Shown here: piece by piece, positions 17,221 to 24,878 of the stretch | Layout of the letters: each line of letters starts with the position of its first letter | How positions within the stretch are numbered: the first letter of the stretch is position 1 | DNA from: Pedosphaera sp. | GTDB lineage: Bacteria; Verrucomicrobiota; Verrucomicrobiia; Limisphaerales; JADLHS01 | Reading direction: 5' to 3' | Length of the DNA stretch: 38,021 nt | Assembly: GCA_009695195.1 (NCBI GenBank) | Contig: SIBJ01000029.1 | Location: 1-38,021 of the forward strand | Position numbers and translations under genes: made by a program | Notes under the pieces: model-generated | Seen by the model: only the letters and a program-made list of their open reading frames with translations | Database searches by the model: none | What the model was told of the DNA's origin: nothing

Positions 17221-17532
17221 ATGATCGTCGTGAGCCACAATGTGAACCCGAAGCCAAGTCACCCGGACTATTTCACGATTGGAGGCGCAATCGCAGTAGC
17301 GTTTGTCAATCACACTGACTCAGCAATCGCCATAGAGATGGCGAAAACAAACCTTGATGACCATTGGGAGATTGAATCGTTTTGCGAAGTATCAGAGGTG
17401 ACGAGGGACACGTATGAGGAAGGCGATGTGAATCTAAGTTACTACGATATGGCTATCGCCGACGGTATTGTGACGGTCGTTCACACGTATCCTGTGGGAA
17501 GTGATGAGGAAGACGAAAAGAATGCCTCCTGA
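17221..17532 (+). CDS. Cassette D: hypothetical small acidic protein
   Basis: The 103-residue protein is soluble and acidic, ending in GSDEEDEKNAS. I recognise no family. Visible elements are a conserved-looking N-terminus with PDYFTIGGAIAVAFVNHTD and a central HWEIESFCEVSEVTRDTYE. Its ATG follows the GTTAGGC boundary by 5 bp. About 87 bp between its stop and the next attC hold no gene; a frame there reads through the attC and is not credible. Confidence 0.55.
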   Translation: MIVVSHNVNPKPSHPDYFTIGGAIAVAFVNHTDSAIAIEMAKTNLDDHWEIESFCEVSEVTRDTYEEGDVNLSYYDMAIADGIVTVVHTYPVGSDEEDEKNAS

Positions 17533-17619
17533 AGAGCTGGACGCGCAAGTGTCTGATAAGCAATGCGGCGTCGAATTTCAGCTTTTTACGTCATTGCTCC
17601 GCTTCGGAAGCGGTTGGTT

Positions 17620-17712
17620 TGCTAACCATGCGCTGCAGCGAACGGCGGCGGGGCGTCGCGGTTGTAATCGGCGCGCCTCGTGGCCGCCGTCGCTGAGCTT
17701 GGGGCGTTAGCC
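17620..17712 (+). other. attC site of cassette D
   Basis: The 93-bp site runs from TGCTAAC to GTTAGCC and is nearly identical in its core to the attC at 17123-17215. Its 5' end (TTTGCTAAC) does not complement the first bases of cassette D (GTTAGGCATC), unlike the other cassettes. Cassette D may therefore be a fusion or its end may have been exchanged. Confidence 0.85.
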
Positions 17713-17713
17713 C

Positions 17714-18082
17714 ATGAGCCCGAAGAAGCGTCGAGTCTTGATCTGGGTCGTCGTTTTGGCGAGTGGCAGCGTAATCGCATGGTTCACCCTTTTGACGCAG
17801 CGCTCAACCAAGCAAGCTACATCACCAGATGCCCGATACGTTACGACCGTTCGCTCCGCGTTTCCGCCATTCGGAGGTTACCATTACGACATCGAGGTGA
17901 GGCGCTCGGATGGAGTAGTGGTTCGACATTTGACAGTGCATGATAAGCTCGTTGGTTGGGGGCGCGACCCTTCTATCACTTGGACTGCCGACAGCACGAC
18001 CGTGACTGTTGGCTTAGAAGATGGTGATAGAGATGGTGGCCCTCTGGTGGCCCTCAAGCGCTTGTCTATTGATATGCAGTGA
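17714..18082 (+). CDS. Cassette E: small membrane-anchored protein
   Basis: The 122-residue protein has one N-terminal transmembrane segment (VLIWVVVLASGSVIAWFTLL, about residues 8-27) after a basic start MSPKKRR, then a beta-rich exported domain. I recognise no family. The cassette starts at GTTAGCCCAT; the sequence right after its stop reads ATGGGCTAAT (18082-18091), complementary to nine of those bases. A regular attC core is absent after it, so this is the last recognisable cassette and its site is broken. Confidence 0.6.
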   Translation: MSPKKRRVLIWVVVLASGSVIAWFTLLTQRSTKQATSPDARYVTTVRSAFPPFGGYHYDIEVRRSDGVVVRHLTVHDKLVGWGRDPSITWTADSTTVTVGLEDGDRDGGPLVALKRLSIDMQ

Positions 18083-18091
18083 TGGGCTAAT
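18082..18091 (+). other. Remnant 5' end of a last attC
   Basis: ATGGGCTAA (18082-18090) is the exact reverse complement of TTAGCCCAT at the start of cassette E (17707-17715). The following base is T instead of the C of RYYYAAC, and no attC core follows. The array was probably truncated here. Confidence 0.5.
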
Positions 18092-18160
18092 CCCGTAATA
18101 GACTGCAATCCCGTTTAGCTCCCCGCGGCTTCGCGACGCACGACTGCCGCGTCCGCCCAT

Positions 18161-18352
18161 CGGCAATCTCCCCGGCGCGCGATAGGGACGGCTTGTCAGT
18201 TTCGAGAATTCGCTGTCGCCGATGATTGCTTCCATCGCCGGAGCCCAGTTGATCTTTTTTCCCGTGCGGATGGAGAGGTTGCCGGTCGCGCGCCAAAAAA
18301 TGACGGGTTATTGTCAAAATCCGGGTAGTGGCCCGGCGCCGTTTCGCTGACG
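18161..18352 (-). pseudogene. C-terminal fragment of a Gfo/Idh/MocA-type oxidoreductase
   Basis: Read on the minus strand, two frames joined at a run of T give APGHYPDFDNNP followed by FWRATGNLSIRTGKKINWAP and SEFSKLTSRPYRAPGRLP. The GNLSIRTGKKINW and (R)PYRAPG patterns are typical of the last 60 residues of Gfo/Idh/MocA dehydrogenases of this phylum. There is no upstream remainder; a FeoA-like gene on the other strand begins next to it. The fragment abuts the end of the cassette array. Confidence 0.6.
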
Positions 18353-18363
18353 GTTCTCCCGTG

Positions 18364-18654
18364 ATGAACGAGCCTGGATCAAACCCGGAGAGCGCGGCGC
18401 GTTGCGAGGCGTGTCCGTTGACGAGCGTCCGCACCGGCGTGGCCGTCCGCATCCGCAAACTGTGCGCGACGCCCGCGATGCAGGAACGCCGGCGGGAAAT
18501 CGGCTTTTGCGAAGATCAAGTCATCCGGCTCGTCACGAATCAGACAAATTTCATCTGCCAGGTGTGCAACGCGCGACTCGCGCTCAGCCAGCAACTCGCC
18601 CAACTCATCTGGGTTGAACCCGTCTGGCAGCCCGTTACGGTGCGCGCTGACTGA
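18364..18654 (+). CDS. feoA: FeoA-like ferrous iron transport accessory protein
   Basis: The 96-residue protein (from ATG 18364) has a Cys-containing N-terminus (CEACPLTSV), then the SH3-like FeoA fold: VRTGVAVRIRKL, MQERRREIGFCEDQVIRLV, LALSQQLAQLIWVEPV. FeoA assists the FeoB iron transporter in the inner membrane. No feoB is visible here. Two cysteines in FICQVC lie in the middle of the domain. An upstream ATG at 18328 is less likely because it falls in the Gfo/Idh fragment. The last 20 bp overlap the end of the gltD remnant on the other strand. A role near a haem operon (iron supply) is plausible. Confidence 0.7.
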   Translation: MNEPGSNPESAARCEACPLTSVRTGVAVRIRKLCATPAMQERRREIGFCEDQVIRLVTNQTNFICQVCNARLALSQQLAQLIWVEPVWQPVTVRAD

Positions 18655-19267
18655 GATAACGGTGGATTCCCTCGGCGGCTTTGCGGCCATCGCGCACCGC
18701 ATCGCCACCCGCAAACACTCCCGGCACCCTCGTCATCTGGTTCGCGTCCACCACCGTCCCGCCCCACTCGTTCACGGCGATGCGCGCGAGGTCACTCCCG
18801 GGCGGGAACGGCACGGGATCGAAACCGTAGGCGATCAAAACCAGATCCGCCGGCAACGTGAATTCCGAACCCTTCACCGCGCGCGGCTTGCGCCGGCCCG
18901 AGGCATCCGGCTCGCCCAGTTCCATCCGCACGCAACGCACGGCGGTGACTTCGCCAGCGGCGTTGCCTTCGAGCGCGAGCGGATTGGTGAGAAACATGAA
19001 CCGTGCGCCTTCTTCGAGCGCGTTCGCGTATTCCTTGCGCGAGCCGGGCATGTTCGCGAGATCGCGGCGATACGCGCAGACCGCCTCCGCCGCGCCGCAA
19101 CGGACAGCCCGTCACGCACGCCGGCGACGCGGATTGCACGCAGCGACTCGCCTGCTCGCGGATGGTCGCTTCTTCGAAGAGGGAATAAATCTCGTGAAAG
19201 TCCGTGATGCGATCCACCTCGCGCCAAGCGAATTTCCTTTTCCGGTGTGCGTTGGATCGGGCGGCAT
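18635..19267 (-). pseudogene. gltD: Glutamate synthase small subunit gene with a large internal deletion
   Basis: The 5' part encodes FHEIYSLFEEATIREQASRC and SPACVTGCPL, the start of the N-terminal Fe-S domain of GltD. The sequence then jumps, in a different frame, to AYRRDLANMPGSRKEYANAL, NPLALEGNAAGE, VRCVRMELGEPDASGRR and a C-terminal GVFAGGDAVRDGRKAAEGIH, the second half of GltD. About 200-250 residues in the middle, including the first nucleotide-binding fold, are absent. A further frameshift lies near the start codon at 19265-19267. It is the last unit of the haem gene row and is not expected to be functional. Confidence 0.8.
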
Positions 19268-19280
19268 GGGCGTGAGAGGT

Positions 19281-20300
19281 TTATTTTTTGCCGGCGAGAA
19301 ATGTCTCCGCCAATTTCACCAACGCCTCGATCCAGAGCGGATGCTCGTTCATGCACGGGATGCGCGTGAACTCCTTGCCGCTCGCGCGCATGAAATCCTC
19401 GCAGCCGCGCATGCCGATTTCCTCGATCGTCTCGAGGCAATCCGAAACGAACGCGGGACAGATCACCATCATTTTCTTTTTGCCCTCCTGCGCCAGGCGC
19501 AACAACTCGTAATCGGTGTACGGTTTCAGCCACGGGTCTTTGCCAAGGCGCGACTGGAAGGAGACGGAATATTTTTCCTTCGGCACGCCCGCGAGTTTAA
19601 CGAACGCCGCCGTCGTGGCGAAACATTGCGCGCGGTAACACGTCGCGTGCGCGGGGCTGGCGACTTCGCAGCAATTCTCCACCTTGAGACAATGGCAGCC
19701 GGTTGTGTCCGACTTTCGCAAGTGCCGCTCCGGAATGCCGTGATAGCTGAACAGCAGATGATCGTAATCCCGCTTCAGAAAATCCGCCGCGCTCGCCACC
19801 AGCGCCGCGATGAAATCCGGCGCGTCGTAATATGGCGGCTGCACCGTGATTTTCATCTGCGGCGCAAGTTTCGCCGCGACTTCCTGCACGCGCACCACAG
19901 CGGACTCGTAACTCGACATCGCGTAATGCGGAAACATCGGGATGAGCAGCACGTCCGTCGCGCCCTTGTCCGCCAGCTTCTTCACCGCCGACGGAATGGA
20001 CGGATTCTGATAACGCATCGCGAGTTCGACCGGAACGTTCACGCGTTTTTGCAGCGCGGCTTGCACGTGCTTGCTCGTGACGACCAGCGGCGAGCCGTCC
20101 TTGGTCCAGATTTTTTCGTAGGCGTGCCCCGATTCCGCCGGGCGCTTGACCAAAATCATCCCGACGACGAATCGCCGGACGGGCCACGGGACATCAATCA
20201 CGCGACCGTCCATCAAAAACTCGTTCAAGTACTGCCGAACGTCCGGCACGGACGGCGAATCGGGCGAACCCAGATTGACCAGCAGAATCCCTTTGCTCAT
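19281..20300 (-). CDS. hemH: Ferrochelatase
   Basis: The 339-residue enzyme inserts Fe2+ into protoporphyrin IX, the last step of the protoporphyrin-dependent haem pathway. Family marks are the start ILLVNLGSPDSP, FPHYAMSSYES near 128-138, the catalytic-His segment SYHGIPERH near 192, SFQSRLGKDPWLKPYTD near 254 and CPAFVSDCLETIEEI near 290. A Cys-rich stretch (CHCLKVENCCE...CYRAQC) follows the catalytic His; such cysteines occur in several bacterial lineages, some with a [2Fe-2S] centre, but that is not shown here. It lies 85 bp downstream of hemG in the same orientation. Confidence 0.95.
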   Translation of the reverse strand: MSKGILLVNLGSPDSPSVPDVRQYLNEFLMDGRVIDVPWPVRRFVVGMILVKRPAESGHAYEKIWTKDGSPLVVTSKHVQAALQKRVNVPVELAMRYQNPSIPSAVKKLADKGATDVLLIPMFPHYAMSSYESAVVRVQEVAAKLAPQMKITVQPPYYDAPDFIAALVASAADFLKRDYDHLLFSYHGIPERHLRKSDTTGCHCLKVENCCEVASPAHATCYRAQCFATTAAFVKLAGVPKEKYSVSFQSRLGKDPWLKPYTDYELLRLAQEGKKKMMVICPAFVSDCLETIEEIGMRGCEDFMRASGKEFTRIPCMNEHPLWIEALVKLAETFLAGKK

Positions 20301-20319
20301 GCGCGCGCCGATCCCTTCT

Positions 20320-20391
20320 TAATCGTAATCATAATCTTCATCTTAATCTCTCCATCCCGGACAGGGATTAAGATTAAGATTAAGATTAAGA
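20320..20391. repeat. Hexamer (GATTAA) inverted tract between hemG and hemH
   Basis: A run of ATTAAG/GATTAA hexamers (about 20366-20391) faces complementary CTTAATC/CATAATC units at about 20321-20347. The loop contains ATCCCGGACAGGGAT. The tract could fold into a long hairpin in the hemG-hemH mRNA and may act as a processing or attenuation site. Its 3' end overlaps the last codons of hemG. Confidence 0.6.
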
Positions 20392-21801
20392 ACCGAGGGT
20401 CGTCACGAAACTTTCCACCCGTTCCGCCACGTTGCAACCGGAGACAATTGAATCGCTCAGCGAAACGCCGTCGCGATAATGGCCGGCGAGAAACAAGCCC
20501 GGTGCTTTCACTTCAACCTGCGTCATTAAATCCTTAAAGCGACCGTAGCCGACGTTGTACTGCGGAATCGCCTGCGGGTAGAGCACGCAATGCTGGAAAG
20601 TGGGCTGGCCGCGCACGCCGAGCAGCACGCGCAAATCGTCACAAACCATCTCGTAAAGTTTCTCCGCCGGCAGCGACGCCAGTTCCGGATTCCGCTCGCC
20701 GCCGACGTAGCTCGTGAGCGTGAGATGACCGGTCGGCGCGCGATTCGGAAACAACGACGACGAGAAAATCGTTCCAAGGATTTTGAAACCCTCGATCTTC
20801 GGAATCAGCATCCCGAAGCCCGCGCACGGATGCGCCACGTCCTCGCGCCGGAAACCGAGGACGACGCTCGCCACGGGTGGATAACGGATTTCGGAGAAAG
20901 TGTGGAGCGCAGAGCTCCAGCTGTGCGCGTTGGAATCGGTTCGAGCGGAGCCGGAGCTCCGCGCTCCGACCACTTCCAACTCCGCCAACCGCTTTGCCGT
21001 GCCGCAGAAAATTACCGCCACGTGCTCCGCTTCTCCGCTCGAAGTCGTCGCCTGCCAGCCGTCCTGCATTTGCGTCAGCTTCGTCACCGACGCATTCAAC
21101 TTTATCCCGTCGCCAAGCTGCGCCGCCAGCGTGTCGGGCAAAACCTGCAATCCCTCGTCGAACGAAAACTTTGGCGCGCGATCTTTCGCCACTTCACCGC
21201 GCTTCTTCCGTTCGCGTCCGCCGAAAAGTTGGCCCTTGATCATCGAGCCGTAATTGTCTTCGAGCGCCTTGAGCTTCGGAAACGCGTGCGTGACAGAAAG
21301 TTTATAGGGATCACCGGCGTAAATCCCGGCCACCAAAGCGTCAATCGCATGGTCGAGAAACTCCTGATTGAACCGCCGCACCACAAACTGGGCGATGCTT
21401 TCCTCCACACAATCGCGGCGAGGTTTCACGAACGGCTCGCGCAGCACGGCGAGCTTGGCCTTGACCGAGAACAGTTCCGTCGTGAAAAAACCGAGCGGCT
21501 TCGCGGGCATCTCCACCGGACGGCGATAACGCACAACGTAGCGCGCCTCCGACTTCGGATCAGGATCAAGCCGGCGCGATTGCAAGCCCGCGTCGCGAAC
21601 CAGTTGCCCGATCTTCGGCGAGGTTTCCAGAAGTGTGTTCGGCCCGAACTCGGCGAGGAAGCCGTCCTTCCGAAGTGATTGGATCACGCCGCCCACGCGC
21701 CCGCTCGCCTCATAGACCGTGACCGGCACGCCCTTGCGCTTCAGGTAAAACGCCGCCGTCAACCCCGTGATGCCAGCGCCGATGATCGCGACGGATTTCA
21801 T
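20386..21801 (-). CDS. hemG: Protoporphyrinogen oxidase (FAD, HemY/HemG type)
   Basis: The 471-residue enzyme oxidises protoporphyrinogen IX to protoporphyrin IX using FAD. The dinucleotide-binding start VAIIGAGITGLTAAFYL (residues 4-20) is followed by GRVGGVIQSL and GPNTLLETSP, and the C-terminus has the FAD-contact segment PGLFLAGHYRDGVSLSD. This is the oxygen-dependent HemY-type fold. Residues about 280-305 (ARSSGSARTDSNAHSWSSAL) are an unusual insert encoded by a palindromic dispersed repeat at 20904-20967. It is the third gene of the hemE-N-G-H row, 94 bp after hemN. Confidence 0.93.
   Translation of the reverse strand: MKSVAIIGAGITGLTAAFYLKRKGVPVTVYEASGRVGGVIQSLRKDGFLAEFGPNTLLETSPKIGQLVRDAGLQSRRLDPDPKSEARYVVRYRRPVEMPAKPLGFFTTELFSVKAKLAVLREPFVKPRRDCVEESIAQFVVRRFNQEFLDHAIDALVAGIYAGDPYKLSVTHAFPKLKALEDNYGSMIKGQLFGGRERKKRGEVAKDRAPKFSFDEGLQVLPDTLAAQLGDGIKLNASVTKLTQMQDGWQATTSSGEAEHVAVIFCGTAKRLAELEVVGARSSGSARTDSNAHSWSSALHTFSEIRYPPVASVVLGFRREDVAHPCAGFGMLIPKIEGFKILGTIFSSSLFPNRAPTGHLTLTSYVGGERNPELASLPAEKLYEMVCDDLRVLLGVRGQPTFQHCVLYPQAIPQYNVGYGRFKDLMTQVEVKAPGLFLAGHYRDGVSLSDSIVSGCNVAERVESFVTTLGS
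20904..20967. repeat. REP-like palindrome inside hemG
   Basis: GGAGCGCAGAGCTCC (20904-20918) is complementary to GGAGCTCCGCGCTCC (20953-20967) with one mismatch. The 64-bp element is read in frame and adds a Ser/Arg/Ala-rich segment to protoporphyrinogen oxidase without breaking the gene. Confidence 0.75.
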
Positions 21802-21812
21802 GGCGGTAAATC

Positions 21813-21896
21813 AGCCACGGATGAAACACCGATGAAACACGGATAAGAAACTCCGACCCGCCGTGTCTCGGTTCAATCTGTGTTTCATCTGTGGCT
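21813..21896. repeat. Inverted repeat between hemN and hemG
   Basis: AGCCACGGATGAAACAC (21813-21829) is the reverse complement of 21880-21896 except for one base (a possible G-U pair). The hairpin fills the whole intergenic gap and its right arm touches the hemN stop codon. The unit GGATGAAACAC is also repeated within the left arm. Confidence 0.75.
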
Positions 21897-23272
21897 CAAA
21901 TCGTTTTCGAATGTCTTCGCTCATTCGCCGCTCCAAGCGTGTTGTCGAAACACATCGCAATGTTGCGGATGAAGAGGCGACCGCCGTCGGTCACTTCGAG
22001 GCCGCTGGCCGTGCGTTTCACCAACCCGTCGCTCTCAAATGGCGCAAGCGCGGCGAGTTCCTTTTCAAAATGTTTCTCGAAGTTGATACCGAGCTTTTGT
22101 GACATGGCCACGAAGTCGAGCGAGAGATCGCACATCGTCCGCATGATGGTTTCACGGCGGATTTTGTCTTCCTCGGAAACGAAATAGGCTTTGTGCAGCG
22201 GGACTTTGTCGGCGTCCACGGCGGCTTGATACTTTGGGAGTTCCTTCTCGTTCTGCCAGTAGGCGTCGGGGATTTGTGAAACGCCAGACATGCCGAACGC
22301 ATAGATGTCCGAACCGGCGCGGGTGCTGTAGCCTTGGAAATTCCGCTGCAATTGCTTGCTGCGTTGCGCGATGGTGAGTTCGTCCGTCGGCTTCGCAAAA
22401 TGATCCATGCCGATATAGACATATTGATCGTTCGCGGTAAGCCGCTCGATGACGAGCTTGAGGACTTCGAGTTTGCTTTCCGGCGTGGGCAGAATCTTGT
22501 CTTCCAGAATTTTTTGCGCGGGTTTGATCCACGGAACATGCGCGTAGCTGAACACGGCGAGCCGGTCGGGCTTCATCTCCAGCACAGTATCGAGCGTTTC
22601 GTGGAATGTCTCCGGCGTCTGGTGCGGCAGGCCGTAGATCAAATCCAGGTTTATCGAGCCGTAGCCGAGTTCGCGCATCCAATCCATCGCCTGCTGGGTG
22701 ATCTCGCGCGGTTGAATGCGGTGAATTGCCTCTTGAACTTTTGGATTGAAATCCTGCACGCCCATCGAGGCGCGATTGAAACCGATCTCTCGCAACGCAA
22801 CCATGTGCTCCCGCGTGAGCCGGCGCGGGTCCACCTCCACACTCGCTTCGATGTCGGGCGAAAACGTGAAATGTTTGTGGATGATCTCGCCGAGCCGGCG
22901 GATTTCATCGGGCCGCAGGAACGTGGGCGAGCCGCCGCCGAAGTGAAGTTGAACGGCTTTGCGTTGCGGATGCAACTTCGGCGCGAGCTTGGCGACTTCG
23001 CGGCCGAGGTAGTCAATGTAGTCCCTGCCCTTGTCGTGATTGAGCGTAATGACGGTCGTGCAGCCGCAAAACCAGCAGAGCGTTTCGCAGAACGGGATGT
23101 GAAAATAAACCGAGAGGTCGCGTGGCGTGCGATTGTTCTCTTCAATCTTCGTGGAAAGTTGCTCCCACGAAATCGTGTCCGTGAATTTCGTCGCCGGCGG
23201 GTAGCTGGTGTAACGCGGCCCGGCCACGTTATATTTCTTCACCAAGTCTAAATCTACTTTCAACGTCTTCAT
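21896..23272 (-). CDS. hemN: Oxygen-independent coproporphyrinogen III oxidase
   Basis: The 458-residue radical SAM enzyme decarboxylates coproporphyrinogen III to protoporphyrinogen IX without oxygen. It shows the N-terminal YNVAGPRYTSYPPATKF typical of true HemN. The Fe-S/SAM motif CETLCWFCGC (about residues 62-71) carries the CxxxCxxC set plus the extra Cys of HemN. Further marks are HFGGGSPTF near 109, IEASVEVDPRRLT near 140 and INLDLIYGLPHQT near 208. Together with hemE, hemG and hemH it forms a co-oriented row. Confidence 0.95.
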   Translation of the reverse strand: MKTLKVDLDLVKKYNVAGPRYTSYPPATKFTDTISWEQLSTKIEENNRTPRDLSVYFHIPFCETLCWFCGCTTVITLNHDKGRDYIDYLGREVAKLAPKLHPQRKAVQLHFGGGSPTFLRPDEIRRLGEIIHKHFTFSPDIEASVEVDPRRLTREHMVALREIGFNRASMGVQDFNPKVQEAIHRIQPREITQQAMDWMRELGYGSINLDLIYGLPHQTPETFHETLDTVLEMKPDRLAVFSYAHVPWIKPAQKILEDKILPTPESKLEVLKLVIERLTANDQYVYIGMDHFAKPTDELTIAQRSKQLQRNFQGYSTRAGSDIYAFGMSGVSQIPDAYWQNEKELPKYQAAVDADKVPLHKAYFVSEEDKIRRETIMRTMCDLSLDFVAMSQKLGINFEKHFEKELAALAPFESDGLVKRTASGLEVTDGGRLFIRNIAMCFDNTLGAANERRHSKTI

Positions 23273-23301
23273 GTAAACTGGAACTGGAGATGTGATTTGA
23301 G

Positions 23302-23460
23302 ACCACCCTCACCCCTGCCCTCTCCCCCCAGGAGAGGGAGAATCGTCCACCACCGTATCTAAAATCACGCCGCCGGATCTGACGAACGATCTTCGGAAAA
23401 CCGAGAAAGGTGCGACTGCTGTTCCCTCTCCCCGGGGGAGAGGGTCAGGGTGAGGGCGGT
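23302..23460. repeat. MITE-like element between hemE and hemN
   Basis: The 159-bp element has imperfect inverted ends of about 27 bp (ACCACCCTCACCCCTGCCCT... at 23302 and its diverged reverse complement ending at 23460, about four mismatches). The layout, with inner CTCTCCCC palindromes, and the length closely match the element at 6120-6280. Confidence 0.7.
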
Positions 23461-23481
23461 CGTTAAACATTCTTTTCATGG

Positions 23482-24570
23482 TCATCTGAAATTCCGCACC
23501 GTTTCCACCAGCGCGGCAATGTTCTCCAGCTTCGCGCCCGGCGTCAAACCGTGGCCGAGATTGAAAATGTGTCCGTCGCGACCGCGCATGGCTTCGAGCA
23601 CGGCTTTGGTTTCGCGCGCGACGACTTCAGGAGTGGCTTCGGCCAGCAACGATGGCGCGAGGTTGCCCTGCAAAGCGATGTCCTCGGGAATCAGATTCCG
23701 CGCGTCGGCCATTGACGTTTGCCAGTCCACGCCGAGGACATTCGCGCCGGTGGCAATCAGGTCCGGCCAGTTGCCATGCGTGCCAAGGGAAAAGGCGACA
23801 ACGGGAAGTGCGGAGTGCGGAGTGCGGAGTGCGGAAATAATTTCCCGCATCCACCTCCCGCTCGCCTCCTGAAATTCTGTCGGCAACAAATGCCCGCCGT
23901 GACTGTCGAAAATCTGCACCGCGTCCACGCCGGCGGCAATCTGCATTTTCAAATACGCGGTGACGGCGGCGGTCAATTTTTCAGCGAGCGCGAAATAAGT
24001 TTTCGGGTCCTCGCGAAAGAGCGCGAGGGCGCGGCTGTATCGCGGCACGCTCGCGCCTTCCATCATGAACGTCGCCAGCGTCCACGGCGAACCACTGAAG
24101 CCAATGAGCGCTGTTTGATCGCCCAGTTCGCGGCGGAGAATTCGCAGCGCCTGGTCCACGTAACCCAAACGCTCGACCACGCGCTCGACAGAAAGCTTTT
24201 CAATATCCGCGCGCGATTGCACCGCGAAGTCCATCTGCACGCCACCGGTTTCCTTGAAGCGATACGCCTGCCCGAGCGCCTCGGGAATGACGAGGATGTC
24301 GCTGAATAAAATCGCGGCATCGAAGCCGAAGCGGCGCACCGGTTGGAGAGTGACCTCGGCGGCAAGCTCAGGATTCTGCACGAGTTGAACGAACGTGTAG
24401 GTTTCCTTGAGCTTGCGATACTCCGGCAACGCGCGGCCGGCCTGCCGCATCAGCCACACCGGCGGGCGGTCCGTCGGGCGGCAGTGGCAGGCGTTGAGGA
24501 AGCGCTGGCGGCACGTCAGCGCAGTCGCCAGGTGCGCCCGCGGTTCGCTTTGGATTGTGGTTGCGCTCAT
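23482..24570 (-). CDS. hemE: Uroporphyrinogen decarboxylase
   Basis: The 362-residue enzyme converts uroporphyrinogen III to coproporphyrinogen III. Family motifs are RPPVWLMRQAGRALPEYR (about 34-51), AAILFSDILVIPEALG (about 90-105), IGFSGSPWTLATFMMEG (about 155) and FSLGTHGNWPDLIATGANVLGVDW (about 260). An insert SALRTPHSAL before PVVAFSLG is encoded by four copies of the heptamer CCGCACT and is identical to an insert in methionyl-tRNA synthetase in this window. It is the first gene of the haem row. Upstream lie about 300 bp with only REP-like hairpins. Confidence 0.95.
   Translation of the reverse strand: MSATTIQSEPRAHLATALTCRQRFLNACHCRPTDRPPVWLMRQAGRALPEYRKLKETYTFVQLVQNPELAAEVTLQPVRRFGFDAAILFSDILVIPEALGQAYRFKETGGVQMDFAVQSRADIEKLSVERVVERLGYVDQALRILRRELGDQTALIGFSGSPWTLATFMMEGASVPRYSRALALFREDPKTYFALAEKLTAAVTAYLKMQIAAGVDAVQIFDSHGGHLLPTEFQEASGRWMREIISALRTPHSALPVVAFSLGTHGNWPDLIATGANVLGVDWQTSMADARNLIPEDIALQGNLAPSLLAEATPEVVARETKAVLEAMRGRDGHIFNLGHGLTPGAKLENIAALVETVRNFR
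23807..23834 (-). repeat. (CCGCACT)4 heptamer array inside hemE
   Basis: Four perfect tandem copies of AGTGCGG on the plus strand (CCGCACT on the coding strand) lie in the linker before PVVAFSLG of HemE. The same four copies, in the same coding phase, occur in metG at 33650-33677. The array is read through in frame. Confidence 0.9.
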
Positions 24571-24674
24571 CGTGCGCCGGCAGTCGTTGGTTTCATCACT
24601 CCGAAAGAGTAAGCGAAATCCAGGACGCGACCAGCCAGTTCTTGCATTTGTGACGCCGTTTCTTGACCGGCCAA

Positions 24675-24778
24675 GGAGCGCGGACTTCAGTCCGCTTCAA
24701 CGCCCGATGTCTTGTGTCACCCAGAAAAATGGCGGTGGCCGGTCGTTGATCGCCGAAGCGGAATGAATTCCGCGCTCC
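24675..24778. repeat. REP-like double hairpin between hemE and acsA
   Basis: The left unit GGAGCGCGGACTTCAGTCCGC (24675-24695) contains the perfect hairpin GCGGACT-TC-AGTCCGC. The right unit (24758-24778) ends GCGGAATGAATTCCGC then GCTCC, and the outer GGAGCGCGGA/TCCGCGCTCC arms are complementary. The remaining parts of the 308-bp divergent gap 24571-24878 show nothing else that I can name. Confidence 0.7.
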
Positions 24779-24878
24779 GTCCACCGAGGCATCGCGACCG
24801 CATGTTTGCAGTTGGGCGGTTGACAAGGGAAACGGGTTCTGCGGAAATTCCCGGAACTCATACAGCCGTGAACGCACT

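Noticed and set aside
17501..17710. Frame ending in NHALQRTAAGRRGCNRRAS
   Set aside because: The C-terminal half is a translation of the attC site, a common annotation artefact in cassette arrays.
13486..18200. Integron integrase gene next to the array
   Set aside because: No tyrosine-recombinase motifs were found in any frame around the array; the only recombinase is the IS110-type transposase.
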